A stretch of 64,000 nt of DNA from Prochlorococcus sp. AG-442-B03 (lineage in GTDB: Bacteria > Cyanobacteriota > Cyanobacteriia > PCC-6307 > Cyanobiaceae): contig QCPU01000002.1 in NCBI GenBank assembly GCA_003212395.1, positions 1 through 64,000 of the forward strand, given 5' to 3'. How positions within the stretch are numbered: position 1 is the stretch's first letter; each line of letters opens with the position of its first letter. A model generated the notes under the pieces. The model searched no databases, was not told the DNA's origin, and saw nothing but the letters and a program-made list of their open reading frames with translations. This document shows, piece after piece, positions 20,726 to 30,250 of this stretch. Position numbers and translations under genes: made by a program.

Positions 20726-22513
20726 TTGATCAAGGTTGAGAAAGTAAAAAAGAAAAAAGATCCTACCAAGGAAGAAACTGTTTGTTTGGCAAATGGACTA
20801 GAAGTTTCTAAATTTGAAAATTTTAAAAAAAGTAGCCAATTTCTTAAAGAACCACTTGCTACGGAATTAGTTAACGAGAGCGATCATTTTACCAATGATG
20901 CAGTTCAGTTATTAAAATTTCATGGTAGTTATCAACAAGATAACAGAGAAAATAGAAGGCCGGGCAAAAGTAAAGATTGGCAAATGATGCTTAGGTTAAG
21001 AAATCCCGGCGGTGAAGTCCCTGGGAAATTATTTTTAGCATTAGATGAATTATCTGACAAACTAGGTAATGGAACACTTAGGGCCACTACAAGACAAGCC
21101 TTTCAAATGCATGGCATTAGAAAGGAGAACCTAAAGGAAGTAATTCAAACAATAGTTAATTCAATGGGGTCCACATTAGCTGCATGTGGAGACATAAATA
21201 GAAACGTTATGGCTCCTGCGGCCCCATTTGCTTCGCCAGACTATAAAATAGCAAGAGCATTGGCAAAAAAAGTTGCAGATCTTCTCACCCCAATGGCTGG
21301 CCAAGGTACTTTTTTAGAGCTTTGGGCTGATGGAGATTTAGAGTACACCATAAAGCCTGACAAAGATATTGAAGAAATTAGGAAGCTCCAATTCAAAGAT
21401 AATGTTTTTAGTGGGATAAAAGATGAGCCTCTTTATGGTTCAACTTATTTACCAAGAAAATTCAAATGTGCTGTGACAGTTCCTGGGGACAATTCAGTTG
21501 ATCTTCTTACCAATGACATAGGAATAGTGGTCTTTACTTCTAAAGATGGAAACTTAGAAGGGTGCAACTTCTATGTTGGAGGTGGTATGGGTCGCACACA
21601 TAATAATGAAGAGACCTTTGCCAGAATTGCAGATCCTCTTGGATATGTTGAAGAACCATATGTTTATGAATTAATACAAAGCATTGTGGCTATTCAAAGA
21701 GATTATGGTGATAGAAAATCAAGAAAAAATTCAAGAATGAAATATCTTCTTCATAGAAAAGGTATTAAATGGTTCAAAAAAATACTTTTTGATAAGTATT
21801 TCAAAAAAGAAATTAAAAAAATCAGAAAGGAACCGGATAAAGTTCTTATTGATTACCTAGGTTGGCATAAACAAAATAAAACCTCCTATTTCGTAGGTTT
21901 ACCATTATTATCAGGGAGATTATCTGGAGAGAAGAAGAATACAATCACAAGTATTGTTAAAAAATTTAATTTAGATTTAAGACTCACACCTAACCAAGAT
22001 ATTTTACTTTGTAATATCGCCAATAAAAACAAAGGTGAAGTTCAAAAATCTCTATCAAAAATTGGATACGAAAATTTAGAAAACATTAATGAAATACAAA
22101 GACATGCTTTAGCTTGTCCTGCTTTACCACTTTGTGGTCTTGCGATGACTGAAGCTGAAAGAATATTACCTGATGTATTAAAAAGGATTGAGAATTTACT
22201 ATTAGACCTAAAAATACAAAAGACAATTTTATTCAGAATGACAGGATGTCCGAATGGATGTACTAGGCCTTACATGGCCGAATTAGCACTTGTTGGAAGT
22301 GGGCAAAACAAATACCAATTATGGTTGGGGGGAAGTAAAAATCTACAAAGGCTGGCTAAACCATATTTACAAAGAATGGAACTTAACAATTTAGAGAAAA
22401 CTCTTCAACCACTATTTGATAATTGGAAGAGTAATTTGGATTTGGATTTCGGAGATTTTATAAATACTCAAGATGAAAATTATATATTGAATTTACTAAA
22501 TAAAAATCAATAG
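20726..22513 (+). CDS. sir: Ferredoxin-dependent sulfite reductase
   Basis: 595 residues from a TTG start; no in-frame ATG occurs before well into the conserved domain, so a non-ATG start is needed. Siroheme/4Fe-4S cysteines are C464, C470, C508 and C512 (Cx5C then Cx3C, in CPALPLC and GCPNGC). N-terminal half motifs include RATTRQAFQMHGI. The enzyme reduces sulfite to sulfide with reduced ferredoxin for cysteine synthesis. A ferredoxin nitrite reductase is the nearest alternative; the cysteine spacing and flanking sequence favour sulfite. It ends 3 bases from the convergent VanX-like gene. Confidence 0.92.
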   Translation: MIKVEKVKKKKDPTKEETVCLANGLEVSKFENFKKSSQFLKEPLATELVNESDHFTNDAVQLLKFHGSYQQDNRENRRPGKSKDWQMMLRLRNPGGEVPGKLFLALDELSDKLGNGTLRATTRQAFQMHGIRKENLKEVIQTIVNSMGSTLAACGDINRNVMAPAAPFASPDYKIARALAKKVADLLTPMAGQGTFLELWADGDLEYTIKPDKDIEEIRKLQFKDNVFSGIKDEPLYGSTYLPRKFKCAVTVPGDNSVDLLTNDIGIVVFTSKDGNLEGCNFYVGGGMGRTHNNEETFARIADPLGYVEEPYVYELIQSIVAIQRDYGDRKSRKNSRMKYLLHRKGIKWFKKILFDKYFKKEIKKIRKEPDKVLIDYLGWHKQNKTSYFVGLPLLSGRLSGEKKNTITSIVKKFNLDLRLTPNQDILLCNIANKNKGEVQKSLSKIGYENLENINEIQRHALACPALPLCGLAMTEAERILPDVLKRIENLLLDLKIQKTILFRMTGCPNGCTRPYMAELALVGSGQNKYQLWLGGSKNLQRLAKPYLQRMELNNLEKTLQPLFDNWKSNLDLDFGDFINTQDENYILNLLNKNQ

Positions 22514-22516
22514 ATT

Positions 22517-23200
22517 TTAAATTTTTCCATAAAGGGCATTTGCTTTTTTATTTTTCCAAGCCCATAATTGATCGCCATAACTAAAATGCCACCATTCATT
22601 AGGATGTTGAGCAAATCCGAATTTAATCATAATTTTCCTTAATAAATTCCTTCTACTGTTCCAAATAACTGCTTCTTCATTTTTTATATTTGCATAAAAA
22701 TAAGGATTTGAGGTCTCATCCATTTGATCAACCATGCTTCCCATTTCAACAAGATTTCCTTCTTTATCTGATAAACAAACATCCAATGCACCCCCAGTTG
22801 AATGAGGGGGAGGATACCTAGTGTCATAAGAAGGATATGCCCAAAATTTTTCAACTTTTTTTAAAATGGATGGGTAAGATTTTATATTTTCAAAAGAAAT
22901 ATCAATATCGGATTTTTCACACTCTAATAAAAATGCTCTTCTAAACATATATTCTTGGACTTCTAAAGGTCGCCAACTGTCATAAATCAAAAGGTTAAAA
23001 CTACTATTTGATATTAAATAATCATTTACTTTTACTAATCTAATTACAACCTCCTCTCTTAATTTCCAAATAGAAGTTTTATCTTTGTAAGGTGCTCCTA
23101 AATCAAAGTAAGGGTGGGGATCTAAAAACTTTAAGCAGCTAGGTATAGCTATTAATTTATCTCCATTATCTTTAATTGGTATTTTATTCCAAATTTTCAA
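22517..23200 (-). CDS. D-alanyl-D-alanine dipeptidase, VanX-like (M15D)
   Basis: 227 residues. Zinc ligands and catalytic residues are visible: H133 and D140 in HSTGGALD, E202 and H205 in NEWWHFSYG, and R77 in YDSWRP. VanX-type enzymes split free D-Ala-D-Ala. In a non-resistant marine bacterium this most likely recycles cell-wall dipeptide. No signal peptide is evident, so it is probably cytoplasmic. There is no VanHAS-type operon around it. Confidence 0.9.
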   Translation of the reverse strand: MKIWNKIPIKDNGDKLIAIPSCLKFLDPHPYFDLGAPYKDKTSIWKLREEVVIRLVKVNDYLISNSSFNLLIYDSWRPLEVQEYMFRRAFLLECEKSDIDISFENIKSYPSILKKVEKFWAYPSYDTRYPPPHSTGGALDVCLSDKEGNLVEMGSMVDQMDETSNPYFYANIKNEEAVIWNSRRNLLRKIMIKFGFAQHPNEWWHFSYGDQLWAWKNKKANALYGKI

Positions 23201-23257
23201 TTGAAATTTGCAATTGATTTATAGTTGCATATATACCAAAAATTACAATGATAGTTA

Positions 23258-25717
23258 TCAATTCAAGAAATCATGAATGAATTTATTATCAGAATTATCA
23301 ATAAGTATATTCCTTAAAACAATATTTTCTTTTAAATGAGGATCATCACTAACAATCTTAGTAGCCTCTTCACGAGCCTTATCAATAAGAAATTTATTGT
23401 TTGGTAAATTATCCAGTACAAAATCAGGTAATCCGGATTGTCTATATCCTAAAATCTGCCCTGGTCCTCTAAGCTCCAAATCTTTTTCAGCGATATAAAA
23501 GCCATCATTAGATTTTTGTAAAACACAAAGTCGTTTATTTTCTAATCCATTTTTGTCGGAGGTTACCAGATAACAAGAAGATTTTGTTGATCCTCTTCCA
23601 ACTCTCCCCCTTAATTGATGTAGCTGGGACAACCCAAATCTTTCCGAATTATAAATAATCATAATTGTGGCGTTAGGCACATCAATGCCAACCTCAATTA
23701 CAGTGGTTGAAACCAATATATTAATTTCATTCTTTACAAAAGAATTAATCACTTCATTCTTTTCCTGTGAACTTAATTTGCCATGTAATAATCCAACTTT
23801 TTTGTTGAAAAAGACCTTCTCTGATAAATGTTTAAATGTTTTCTTTGCGGAGCTTAAATTCAATTTTTCTGAATCTTCTATAAGTGGCAATATCACATAA
23901 GCTTGCTTTCCCTTATTGATCTCATCGTCAACAATCTTGAACAAGTTAGTTAAATCATCTTCTGAAATTATTTTTGTAGTTATTGGAACTCTCCCAGGGG
24001 GGAGTTCTGTAATTTGACTTACATCTAAATCACCGTAAATGGCGAGCGCAAGAGTTCTGGGTATTGGCGTTGCTGTCATTGATAACAAATTAGTATTTTC
24101 TCCTTTATTAAGTAATCTATTCCTTTGAGTAACTCCAAACCTATGTTGTTCATCAATTACGACCATCCCTAATGAATTAAAGATGACTTTATCCTCAAAT
24201 AATGCATGAGTACCAACGAGAATATCAACTAATCCATTCTTCAAATTCAAGAGAATTTCTTTTCTCTTTTTTTGAGGGGTATTCCCAGTAAGAAGTTCAA
24301 CAGTAACTAATAGGGGGTTCAAATATTTTAATAAATTTTTATAATGCTGTTCTGCTAATACCTCAGTTGGGACCATAAATGCACCCTGCAGATTTTTTTC
24401 AATGACAATTAAAAGAGATGCTATTGCAATTATAGTTTTACCGCTTCCAACATCTCCCTGAAGCAACCTAGACATTGGTTCGGGATTAGATAAATCTTTC
24501 TTAATTTCACTTAAAACATTTACTTGAGATTTTGTTAATTTAAAAGGAAAAGTATTTAAAAATTCTCTAAGTAAAGTTTTCTTTTGAGATAATTGTTGGG
24601 TAATTAAATTTTTTTTCGTCTTTCTTTTTCTAAGCAGGAACTTTATTTGTAGTAGGAACAACTCTTCAAATACCAAACGTTTTTTTGACTCAATAAGTGC
24701 CTGTTGCGTTGGTGGAAAATGAATATTAATCAAAGACTCTCCTTTTGATAATAAAGATAATGAATCAAGTTGTTTTTTATTTAAAATTTCTGGATATTGC
24801 TTTGCATAAATTAGTACCTTTTTCAAAAGTTTTATAAAACTCATATTTGATAATGAATCACCTAATGAATACAAGGGTAATATTTTTCCTGAAAAATTAA
24901 AATTATCATTGTTATCCTTAAGAATTTCAATCTGTGGGTCTACAAAAGTTTTGCCATACTCTGTCAATTTAACCTTACCGGAAATTGCTAATTTGGTTCC
25001 AGGCTTATACAAAGATTTTTGAGATGCGAAGAAGGAATAAGATCTAAATCTTCTTCCTAAAAAAAATTTTGTAACCTTTATTGAAGAAGTTTCATCAGAA
25101 ACTACAAAATTCATTATGGATAAATTACTATTCTTTTTACTCTTATGAATATAAAATCTTTTAAGATTTGCGATGCACGTATATAAATTATCTGGTTTTA
25201 AATACATTATCTTAACTCTATTCGTATAGTCTAAATATGTTCGCGGGAAATAATTAATAAGATCTTTTATATGAAAAATCCCTAATTCATTAAGCTTATT
25301 TATATGAACTTTTCCTACATTTTTTATTAATGAAATATCTGAATTAAAAGTCAAACTTGAATCAGCTTTATTCAGAAAAACTTCATTAGAAAAATTATTA
25401 GAGCTTTCTATTTCTAAAGTTTTAGCAAGTTTATAAAGATTTTTTCTTGTATCTATAATTAACCTTTTTCTTTGATTTTCATCTAATTTATTATATTCAT
25501 TATATTTTTTAGAGAATTCATTAAAAATCCTCAAATATTCGTCTGAGAGATTTAAATTATCTAGTTTTTTCAATGATTCATGCAAATAATCATTAAAATA
25601 TTTTTCTCTTCCTAGGGTATTAATAAATTTGTTTTCGGTTTCAATAGTTAGAGATTTTTGAAGAGGTCTTATCCAATCTTTAATTAATTTATTATTATTA
25701 TTTCCGCTAATAGTCAA
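23258..25717 (-). CDS. recG: ATP-dependent DNA helicase RecG
   Basis: 819 residues. The wedge/OB region is followed by helicase motifs: GDVGSGKT (motif I), VVIDEQHRFGVTQR (motif II, DEQH box), SMTATPIPRTLAL (III) and QLRGRVGRG (VI). RecG reverses stalled forks and processes branched DNA. The N-terminus (about 120 residues before the helix-hairpin region GKVHINKLNELGI) is an extra cyanobacterial extension rich in Lys and Asn. It is followed upstream, in the same direction, by the unknown gene at 25739. Confidence 0.97.
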   Translation of the reverse strand: MTISGNNNNKLIKDWIRPLQKSLTIETENKFINTLGREKYFNDYLHESLKKLDNLNLSDEYLRIFNEFSKKYNEYNKLDENQRKRLIIDTRKNLYKLAKTLEIESSNNFSNEVFLNKADSSLTFNSDISLIKNVGKVHINKLNELGIFHIKDLINYFPRTYLDYTNRVKIMYLKPDNLYTCIANLKRFYIHKSKKNSNLSIMNFVVSDETSSIKVTKFFLGRRFRSYSFFASQKSLYKPGTKLAISGKVKLTEYGKTFVDPQIEILKDNNDNFNFSGKILPLYSLGDSLSNMSFIKLLKKVLIYAKQYPEILNKKQLDSLSLLSKGESLINIHFPPTQQALIESKKRLVFEELFLLQIKFLLRKRKTKKNLITQQLSQKKTLLREFLNTFPFKLTKSQVNVLSEIKKDLSNPEPMSRLLQGDVGSGKTIIAIASLLIVIEKNLQGAFMVPTEVLAEQHYKNLLKYLNPLLVTVELLTGNTPQKKRKEILLNLKNGLVDILVGTHALFEDKVIFNSLGMVVIDEQHRFGVTQRNRLLNKGENTNLLSMTATPIPRTLALAIYGDLDVSQITELPPGRVPITTKIISEDDLTNLFKIVDDEINKGKQAYVILPLIEDSEKLNLSSAKKTFKHLSEKVFFNKKVGLLHGKLSSQEKNEVINSFVKNEINILVSTTVIEVGIDVPNATIMIIYNSERFGLSQLHQLRGRVGRGSTKSSCYLVTSDKNGLENKRLCVLQKSNDGFYIAEKDLELRGPGQILGYRQSGLPDFVLDNLPNNKFLIDKAREEATKIVSDDPHLKENIVLRNILIDNSDNKFIHDFLN

Positions 25718-25738
25718 ATTTGAAAAAGAGTTATTTTT

Positions 25739-26893
25739 TCAACGTATCTTATTCAAAGTTATTTCTTTTTGCCTCCAGTATGTCTCTTTTTTAATCAAAT
25801 GCTGAAATTGATTTTTTAGCTCATTTATTTTATTCCTTTGGATAGAAAGATTTAAATTTTTAAATTCTAACTCAACAATAGATATATTAAAGAAAATAAT
25901 GCTTGGAATATTATTGCCGCTTAATAATGACCGATTTAAGTTAAATTCGAAATTAATTACAAAAGGATATGGGTGTTTTATCATCAGTTTTTTGCCTACT
26001 AAGTACTCAAAGGAATCTCTAGATATCATCTTTTTAATTAGATTGGCATTAAATAATTCTTGGTTAATCTTGTATGAAAGATTTAATAGTAAATTTCCCA
26101 ATGACTTGTCTAATAATTCAAAATTTTCAAGGCTCTGATATTTGGGTAAAAAATCCATTTGATTAATATTTTCTTTTTCTGAATGTCTTGGTTTTTCAAA
26201 CTTTACTTCCTCAATTAATTCAAGCAAAGAAGAAATAAATTGTTTATCAACTCCTAAATTTTCAATAATATTGTTATCAGATAAAAAATTATTTTGGTCA
26301 TTATTATCTAGTTCAAGTGATAAGAATTTCTCACAACTATCAACTTGATAATATTCAGTAGTATTTGAAATATCTTTACTAATCTCGAACTGAACGGGTT
26401 TTTCTAATTGAGAACTATCTTCATATTGAAATTTTTCTTTTTGGTCATCCTTTCTTTTTGTGGAACTATCAAAACTATTAATACTAATTTTCTTATTTAT
26501 GTTTTTTTCAATTTCATTTATTTTTAATTGTTCTACTGTTAATAAAGGCAAATTCGTATAAATAAGTTCATTTATTTTTTTTTCAAAGAGGGTGCAAAAT
26601 TCATTTTCATTTAAGAAATTATCATTAATTTTTGGATAACTATATATTTGGTTAAGGCCTTTTTCTACAGAGATATAAAGTAAATCTCTCACTAGATTAA
26701 GATAAAGTTCATATTCCCTGTAGATATTTCTAATTAATATTCTTTTTTGTATTTCTGCTCTCTCTAATTGAGAATTAATTTTATCTATATCTAGGTAATT
26801 ATTGAAATAGTTCAAATCATTCAAGTGACTAGTTTGATTGCATTGATGCAACCTCTTCAGCAAAGTCCATCTGATTTTTTTCGATACCTTCAC
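25739..26893 (-). CDS. Large hypothetical protein downstream of tsf
   Basis: Up to 384 residues, lysine/asparagine-rich, no signal peptide. Predicted mostly helical, with a low-complexity acidic middle (about 150-230) and a conserved-looking C-terminal half containing [24 protein letters not shown] recognise no domain. The ATG at 26893 overlaps tsf by 65 bases, which is more than usual here. Non-ATG starts (TTG codons just after the tsf stop near 26820) would remove the overlap. Position between tsf and recG is consistent with one transcript. Confidence 0.6.
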   Translation of the reverse strand: MKVSKKIRWTLLKRLHQCNQTSHLNDLNYFNNYLDIDKINSQLERAEIQKRILIRNIYREYELYLNLVRDLLYISVEKGLNQIYSYPKINDNFLNENEFCTLFEKKINELIYTNLPLLTVEQLKINEIEKNINKKISINSFDSSTKRKDDQKEKFQYEDSSQLEKPVQFEISKDISNTTEYYQVDSCEKFLSLELDNNDQNNFLSDNNIIENLGVDKQFISSLLELIEEVKFEKPRHSEKENINQMDFLPKYQSLENFELLDKSLGNLLLNLSYKINQELFNANLIKKMISRDSFEYLVGKKLMIKHPYPFVINFEFNLNRSLLSGNNIPSIIFFNISIVELEFKNLNLSIQRNKINELKNQFQHLIKKETYWRQKEITLNKIR

Positions 26894-27485
26894 CCAATGT
26901 ATATCTTGTAAATCTTCTTACTTTGATATTTTCCCCAATTTTTGCAGCTGCTTGTTTAACGAGATCCTCAACAGTAAGAGAACTATCTTTAATATAAGGT
27001 TGTGAAAGCAAAACAAGCTCATTAAGTCTTTTCGCAATTCTCCCTTCAACTATTTTTTCTTTAATTTGTTCTGGTTTTCCAGATAAATCATCTCTTCCCA
27101 TTTCAATTTGCTTTTCTTTTTCCACAACATCTTCTGGTATTTCTTCAATTGAGACATACTCAACATTTGGGCAAGCTGCTACTTGCATTGAGACATCCTT
27201 CAAAAGAGCTTGAAAAATATCACCTCTAGCAACAAAATCAGTTTCACAATTTAACTCTAGTAAAACTCCCACTCTTGATCCAGTATGTATATAACTACCA
27301 ATTGAACCTTCAGCCGCAACTCTTCCCGATTTCTTTTCAGCACTAGCTATGCCTTTCTTTCTTAACCATTCCAAAGCTTTATCAACATTTCCATCGGTTT
27401 CGTTAAGTGCTTTTTTGCAATCCATCATTCCTGCACCAGTCTTGTCTCTAAGATCTTTTACAAGTTTTGCTGTAATGTTTCCCAT
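26829..27485 (-). CDS. tsf: Elongation factor Ts
   Basis: 218 residues, the short cyanobacterial/plastid form. The N-terminal UBA-like domain carries [16 protein letters not shown], followed by the TDFVAR motif ([11 protein letters not shown]) that contacts EF-Tu. It regenerates EF-Tu-GTP. It lies 50 bases downstream of rpsB, the classic rpsB-tsf operon. Confidence 0.98.
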   Translation of the reverse strand: MGNITAKLVKDLRDKTGAGMMDCKKALNETDGNVDKALEWLRKKGIASAEKKSGRVAAEGSIGSYIHTGSRVGVLLELNCETDFVARGDIFQALLKDVSMQVAACPNVEYVSIEEIPEDVVEKEKQIEMGRDDLSGKPEQIKEKIVEGRIAKRLNELVLLSQPYIKDSSLTVEDLVKQAAAKIGENIKVRRFTRYTLGEGIEKNQMDFAEEVASMQSN

Positions 27486-27535
27486 TTGAATTAATAAAGA
27501 TAGTAATTAGTAATTAGTAAATTTTAAATTGGAAT

Positions 27536-28240
27536 TTAATTTTTTCTTTCGGAATTAGAACCCTTCCTGCCCTCATTTATAGCATCTGCAAGTCTTCCTA
27601 AAATAAGTTGTACAGATCTAACGGCATCGTCGTTACATGGAATGGGAACCTCACACAAATCCGGATCACAGTTTGTATCCAGCATTGACACTAATGAGAT
27701 ATCTAATTTCCTAGCTTCTAGTACTGCATTAGATTCTCTTCTCTGATCAACTAAAACAACTACGTCTGGTAATCTTCTCATACCCTTAAGTCCGCCTAAA
27801 TATTTTTGTAATCTTTCAAGTTCTCTCCTTAAAACTGCAGCTTCTTTTTTTGGTCTCATTGCTATTGAACCACTACTTTCCATTCTTTCTAGATCCTTTA
27901 ATCTTTCAATCCTGGCTTTCATTGTTGTCCAGTTAGTCAACATCCCTCCAAGCCATCTTTGATTTACATATGCAGCTCCACATCTTGTAGCTTCCTGTGC
28001 TACTACATCTGATGCCTGTTTTTTTGTACCGACGAATAGGAAACGTTTACCACTTTTTGCTGCGTTTCTTGTCCATTTATACGCATTGTTCATACACAAT
28101 GCTGTTTTCACAAGATCAATAATATGTACTCCATTTCTTGCACAATATATATACTTTGACATCTTGGGATTCCAACGTCTGGTTTGATGCCCAAAATGAG
28201 CACCAGCTTCCATCATTTCAGATAGTGATACAACAGCCAT
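27536..28240 (-). CDS. rpsB: 30S ribosomal protein S2
   Basis: 234 residues. Hallmarks are [22 protein letters not shown] at the N-terminus, FVGTKKQA and the [10 protein letters not shown] segment. S2 binds late to the 30S platform. In E. coli S2 represses its own operon through the rpsB leader; here too the leader is structured (see 28252-28315). A basic tail [11 protein letters not shown] ends the protein. Confidence 0.99.
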   Translation of the reverse strand: MAVVSLSEMMEAGAHFGHQTRRWNPKMSKYIYCARNGVHIIDLVKTALCMNNAYKWTRNAAKSGKRFLFVGTKKQASDVVAQEATRCGAAYVNQRWLGGMLTNWTTMKARIERLKDLERMESSGSIAMRPKKEAAVLRRELERLQKYLGGLKGMRRLPDVVVLVDQRRESNAVLEARKLDISLVSMLDTNCDPDLCEVPIPCNDDAVRSVQLILGRLADAINEGRKGSNSERKN

Positions 28241-28251
28241 AATTTAAAAGG

Positions 28252-28315
28252 GTTTCGGGTTAGCCTCCATCTGACGGGGAATTAATGTTAGTAAATCACC
28301 CGAAACTGTCAGATG
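28252..28315 (-). promoter_or_regulatory. Structured rpsB leader with two crossing helices (possible pseudoknot)
   Basis: Two perfect inverted repeats interleave just ahead of rpsB. GTTTCGGGT (28252-28260) pairs with ACCCGAAAC (28298-28306), nine bases. CATCTGAC (28268-28275) pairs with GTCAGATG (28308-28315), eight bases. Because the arms alternate, both can form only as a pseudoknot; otherwise they are alternative states. The 3' arm of the first helix ends 11 bases before the start codon, so folding could control access to it. Autoregulation by S2 is the natural hypothesis by analogy with E. coli. A GGAGG in the leader is too far (23 bases) from the ATG to be its ribosome site. Confidence 0.6.
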
Positions 28316-28334
28316 TGTGGTTTTAATTTCAATA

Positions 28335-28340
28335 ATTCTA
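28335..28340 (-). promoter_or_regulatory. Candidate -10 element for rpsB-tsf
   Basis: TAGAAT on the minus strand differs from TATAAT by one base and lies about 20 bases before the first leader helix. Transcription would begin near 28328, giving a leader of roughly 90 bases that contains both helices whole. No clear -35 is seen. Confidence 0.4.
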
Positions 28341-28368
28341 GCAAGTGATGTGTATTTCTAAAAGTTTT

Positions 28369-29286
28369 TTATCTTGATTTAGTTAACTGTTTAATGTAAA
28401 TCATATTAAGAGGGATCCTAAGTATCTCAAGTGCAAGTCTATTTCTTTTTTTATTTACTAGAAATTTTAATAAAGGAAGGATTCTATCAATACTGATTAG
28501 TCCTCCTAAGCAAAGAATTTGCCAAAGTAAATTATGAAGAGGAGTTAATTGAATCATAAATCTAACCCTTAAATTTGGATGTTTCTCATAAAACACTAAT
28601 GCCATTTTTGCTCTTTCTTTTTCTTGAGCTATTAATGAATCTATTTGTTCGCACTTAAATGGTGGATGCCAATGAAAACCTACTGCATTTGGACATTTAA
28701 TTAATTTTGTCCCAATTTTTTTTAATCTTTCTCCAAGTTCTAAATCCTCCCAACCGTAAAGACTAAAAGAAGTGTCAAATAAGCCGACACTTAAAATCAA
28801 TTCTTTTGATATCGCAACATTCCCAGTAGCAAAGTAAGCAAAAGAAGAGTCCATTATTTTATGTTTTTCACTCTGAGGATTTAGGAAATTGGAAGTATTG
28901 ACCACCGAGCCATAGGTAAAACATTTTTTATTATTTTTTCTCCAAAAGGCAAGTAATTTTTCTACGTGGCAATTTATAAAATTATCTAACACAATAAGAT
29001 CACTATCAATAAATATAATAATTTCATATTTTGATTTAATTACCCCAAGATTTCTTCCCAGTGCAGGTCCACCATGTTCTTGCTGAAATAGAATCACGTG
29101 TGGGAGCTTAGCTTTATTGTTCATTATCCATGAGCTTGTTCCGTCAGTGGATCCATCATCAACAACTATTACTTCATAATTACTTATATTTGTATTTAAT
29201 TTTTGATTCTCAAGTGCAATGAGACATTTTTCTAAGATAGGTAATCTATTGTAAGTCGGTATAACAATACTTACATTCATGATCAA
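28369..29286 (-). CDS. Family 2 glycosyltransferase
   Basis: 305 residues of GT-A fold. SIVIPTYNRLPILEKCL starts the domain, followed by VVDDGSTDGTSSW (nucleotide-sugar binding), FIDSDLIVLD (the DxD metal site) and GWEDLELGERL, the ED motif of the galactosyltransferase-like C-terminal half. There is no signal or membrane segment. It probably adds a sugar to surface polysaccharide or lipid; donor and acceptor are not evident. It lies downstream of the rpsB leader on the same strand in the opposite flank, with no other sugar genes nearby. Confidence 0.85.
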   Translation of the reverse strand: MIMNVSIVIPTYNRLPILEKCLIALENQKLNTNISNYEVIVVDDGSTDGTSSWIMNNKAKLPHVILFQQEHGGPALGRNLGVIKSKYEIIIFIDSDLIVLDNFINCHVEKLLAFWRKNNKKCFTYGSVVNTSNFLNPQSEKHKIMDSSFAYFATGNVAISKELILSVGLFDTSFSLYGWEDLELGERLKKIGTKLIKCPNAVGFHWHPPFKCEQIDSLIAQEKERAKMALVFYEKHPNLRVRFMIQLTPLHNLLWQILCLGGLISIDRILPLLKFLVNKKRNRLALEILRIPLNMIYIKQLTKSR

Positions 29287-29341
29287 GACTTAAATATGCA
29301 TAATATATTGGACTACAAAAAGATAAAATAAATGATATTCC

Positions 29342-29491
29342 TTAATCAGCTGCCCCGCCATTATTTGCTGTACCTGTAACGTTTCCACCGTCAGGTCTTC
29401 CATCAGTTCTTAATTTCCTTTTTTTGAATTTTCTAGCATACGCTCGATTACGTTCCTGCTTTTCTTTTTTTAGATTTCTTCTCTTAGACAT
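29342..29491 (-). CDS. Small basic protein, 49 residues
   Basis: An ATG at 29491 opens 49 codons ending in TAA at 29342. The first 30 residues are extremely basic (SKRRNLKKEKQERNRAYARK and on), the last 20 are glycine/asparagine-rich (PDGGNVTGTANNGGAAD). Such a layout fits an RNA- or ribosome-binding protein, but I recognise no family. It starts 18 bases after the DevA-like stop and precedes the glycosyltransferase by 55 bases, all on one strand. Confidence 0.6.
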   Translation of the reverse strand: MSKRRNLKKEKQERNRAYARKFKKRKLRTDGRPDGGNVTGTANNGGAAD

Positions 29492-29509
29492 GAAATTTTT
29501 TACTTTTTT

Positions 29510-30238
29510 TTATATTAGCTCACTATGAGCATTATATATTTTACCATCTTCCATATTTAATATCCTATCCGCCATATCAGAAATTCTTGGATCATGAGTC
29601 ACCATAAGCACAGAACAATTTTGCTCTTTTGCTAGTTTTCTTAAAAGGGTTACTATTTCTCTTCCTGTGACGCTATCTAAAGCAGAAGTGGGCTCATCAG
29701 CCAGTAAAAGTTTTGGGTTAGCAGATAAAGCTCGAGCAATTGCAACTCTCTGTTTCTGCCCACCAGATAAGTCATTTGGCAACTTTTTATTATGATCTTC
29801 TAATCCTACTGCTGACAACCAATTCCTTGCTATTTCACGTCTTTGCAAATATGTTAAACCTTTTATCAGATCGGCTCCCATTTGAACATTTTGTTCTGCT
29901 GTTAAACATCTCAGAAGATTGTGACCTTGAAAAATCATCCCAATGCTTCTTCTAAGAATCTGACGTGTTTTCCTTGACGCTCCATTTAACTGATTATTTA
30001 ATACAGTTAAATCACCACTTTGACAGGTTCTCAATGCACCAATTAAGGTTAAAAGAGTAGTTTTACCGCATCCTGAAGGTCCTTTTAAAAGAACCAACTC
30101 TCCTTTATCAATATTTAAATTAACGTCATTAAGTACCTTTTTTTTATTTTCATTTTTTCCATAAAAGTGACTTAAATTATTTATTGAAACTGTTTTAAAG
30201 TTTTTAACATTATTTTTTGATTTATTAGATTTAACCAT
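29510..30238 (-). CDS. devA: ABC exporter ATPase, DevA type
   Basis: 242 residues. Walker A GPSGCGKT (53-60), signature LSGGQKQRVAIARAL and Walker B LLLADEPTSALDS are present. It belongs to the MacB/LolD/DevA subfamily that powers three-part exporters. With the permease at 30251 and the membrane-fusion protein at 31423 it forms a DevBCA set. In filamentous relatives DevBCA exports heterocyst glycolipids; a unicellular strain has no heterocysts, so another lipid or peptide substrate is likely. Confidence 0.88.
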   Translation of the reverse strand: MVKSNKSKNNVKNFKTVSINNLSHFYGKNENKKKVLNDVNLNIDKGELVLLKGPSGCGKTTLLTLIGALRTCQSGDLTVLNNQLNGASRKTRQILRRSIGMIFQGHNLLRCLTAEQNVQMGADLIKGLTYLQRREIARNWLSAVGLEDHNKKLPNDLSGGQKQRVAIARALSANPKLLLADEPTSALDSVTGREIVTLLRKLAKEQNCSVLMVTHDPRISDMADRILNMEDGKIYNAHSELI

Positions 30239-30250
30239 TTATAGTTTTTG

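Noticed and set aside
22517-23200. Vancomycin-resistance locus
   Set aside because: VanX- and VanY-like enzymes are 5.5 kb apart with no VanA/VanH/VanS/VanR genes; ordinary wall turnover is the simpler reading.
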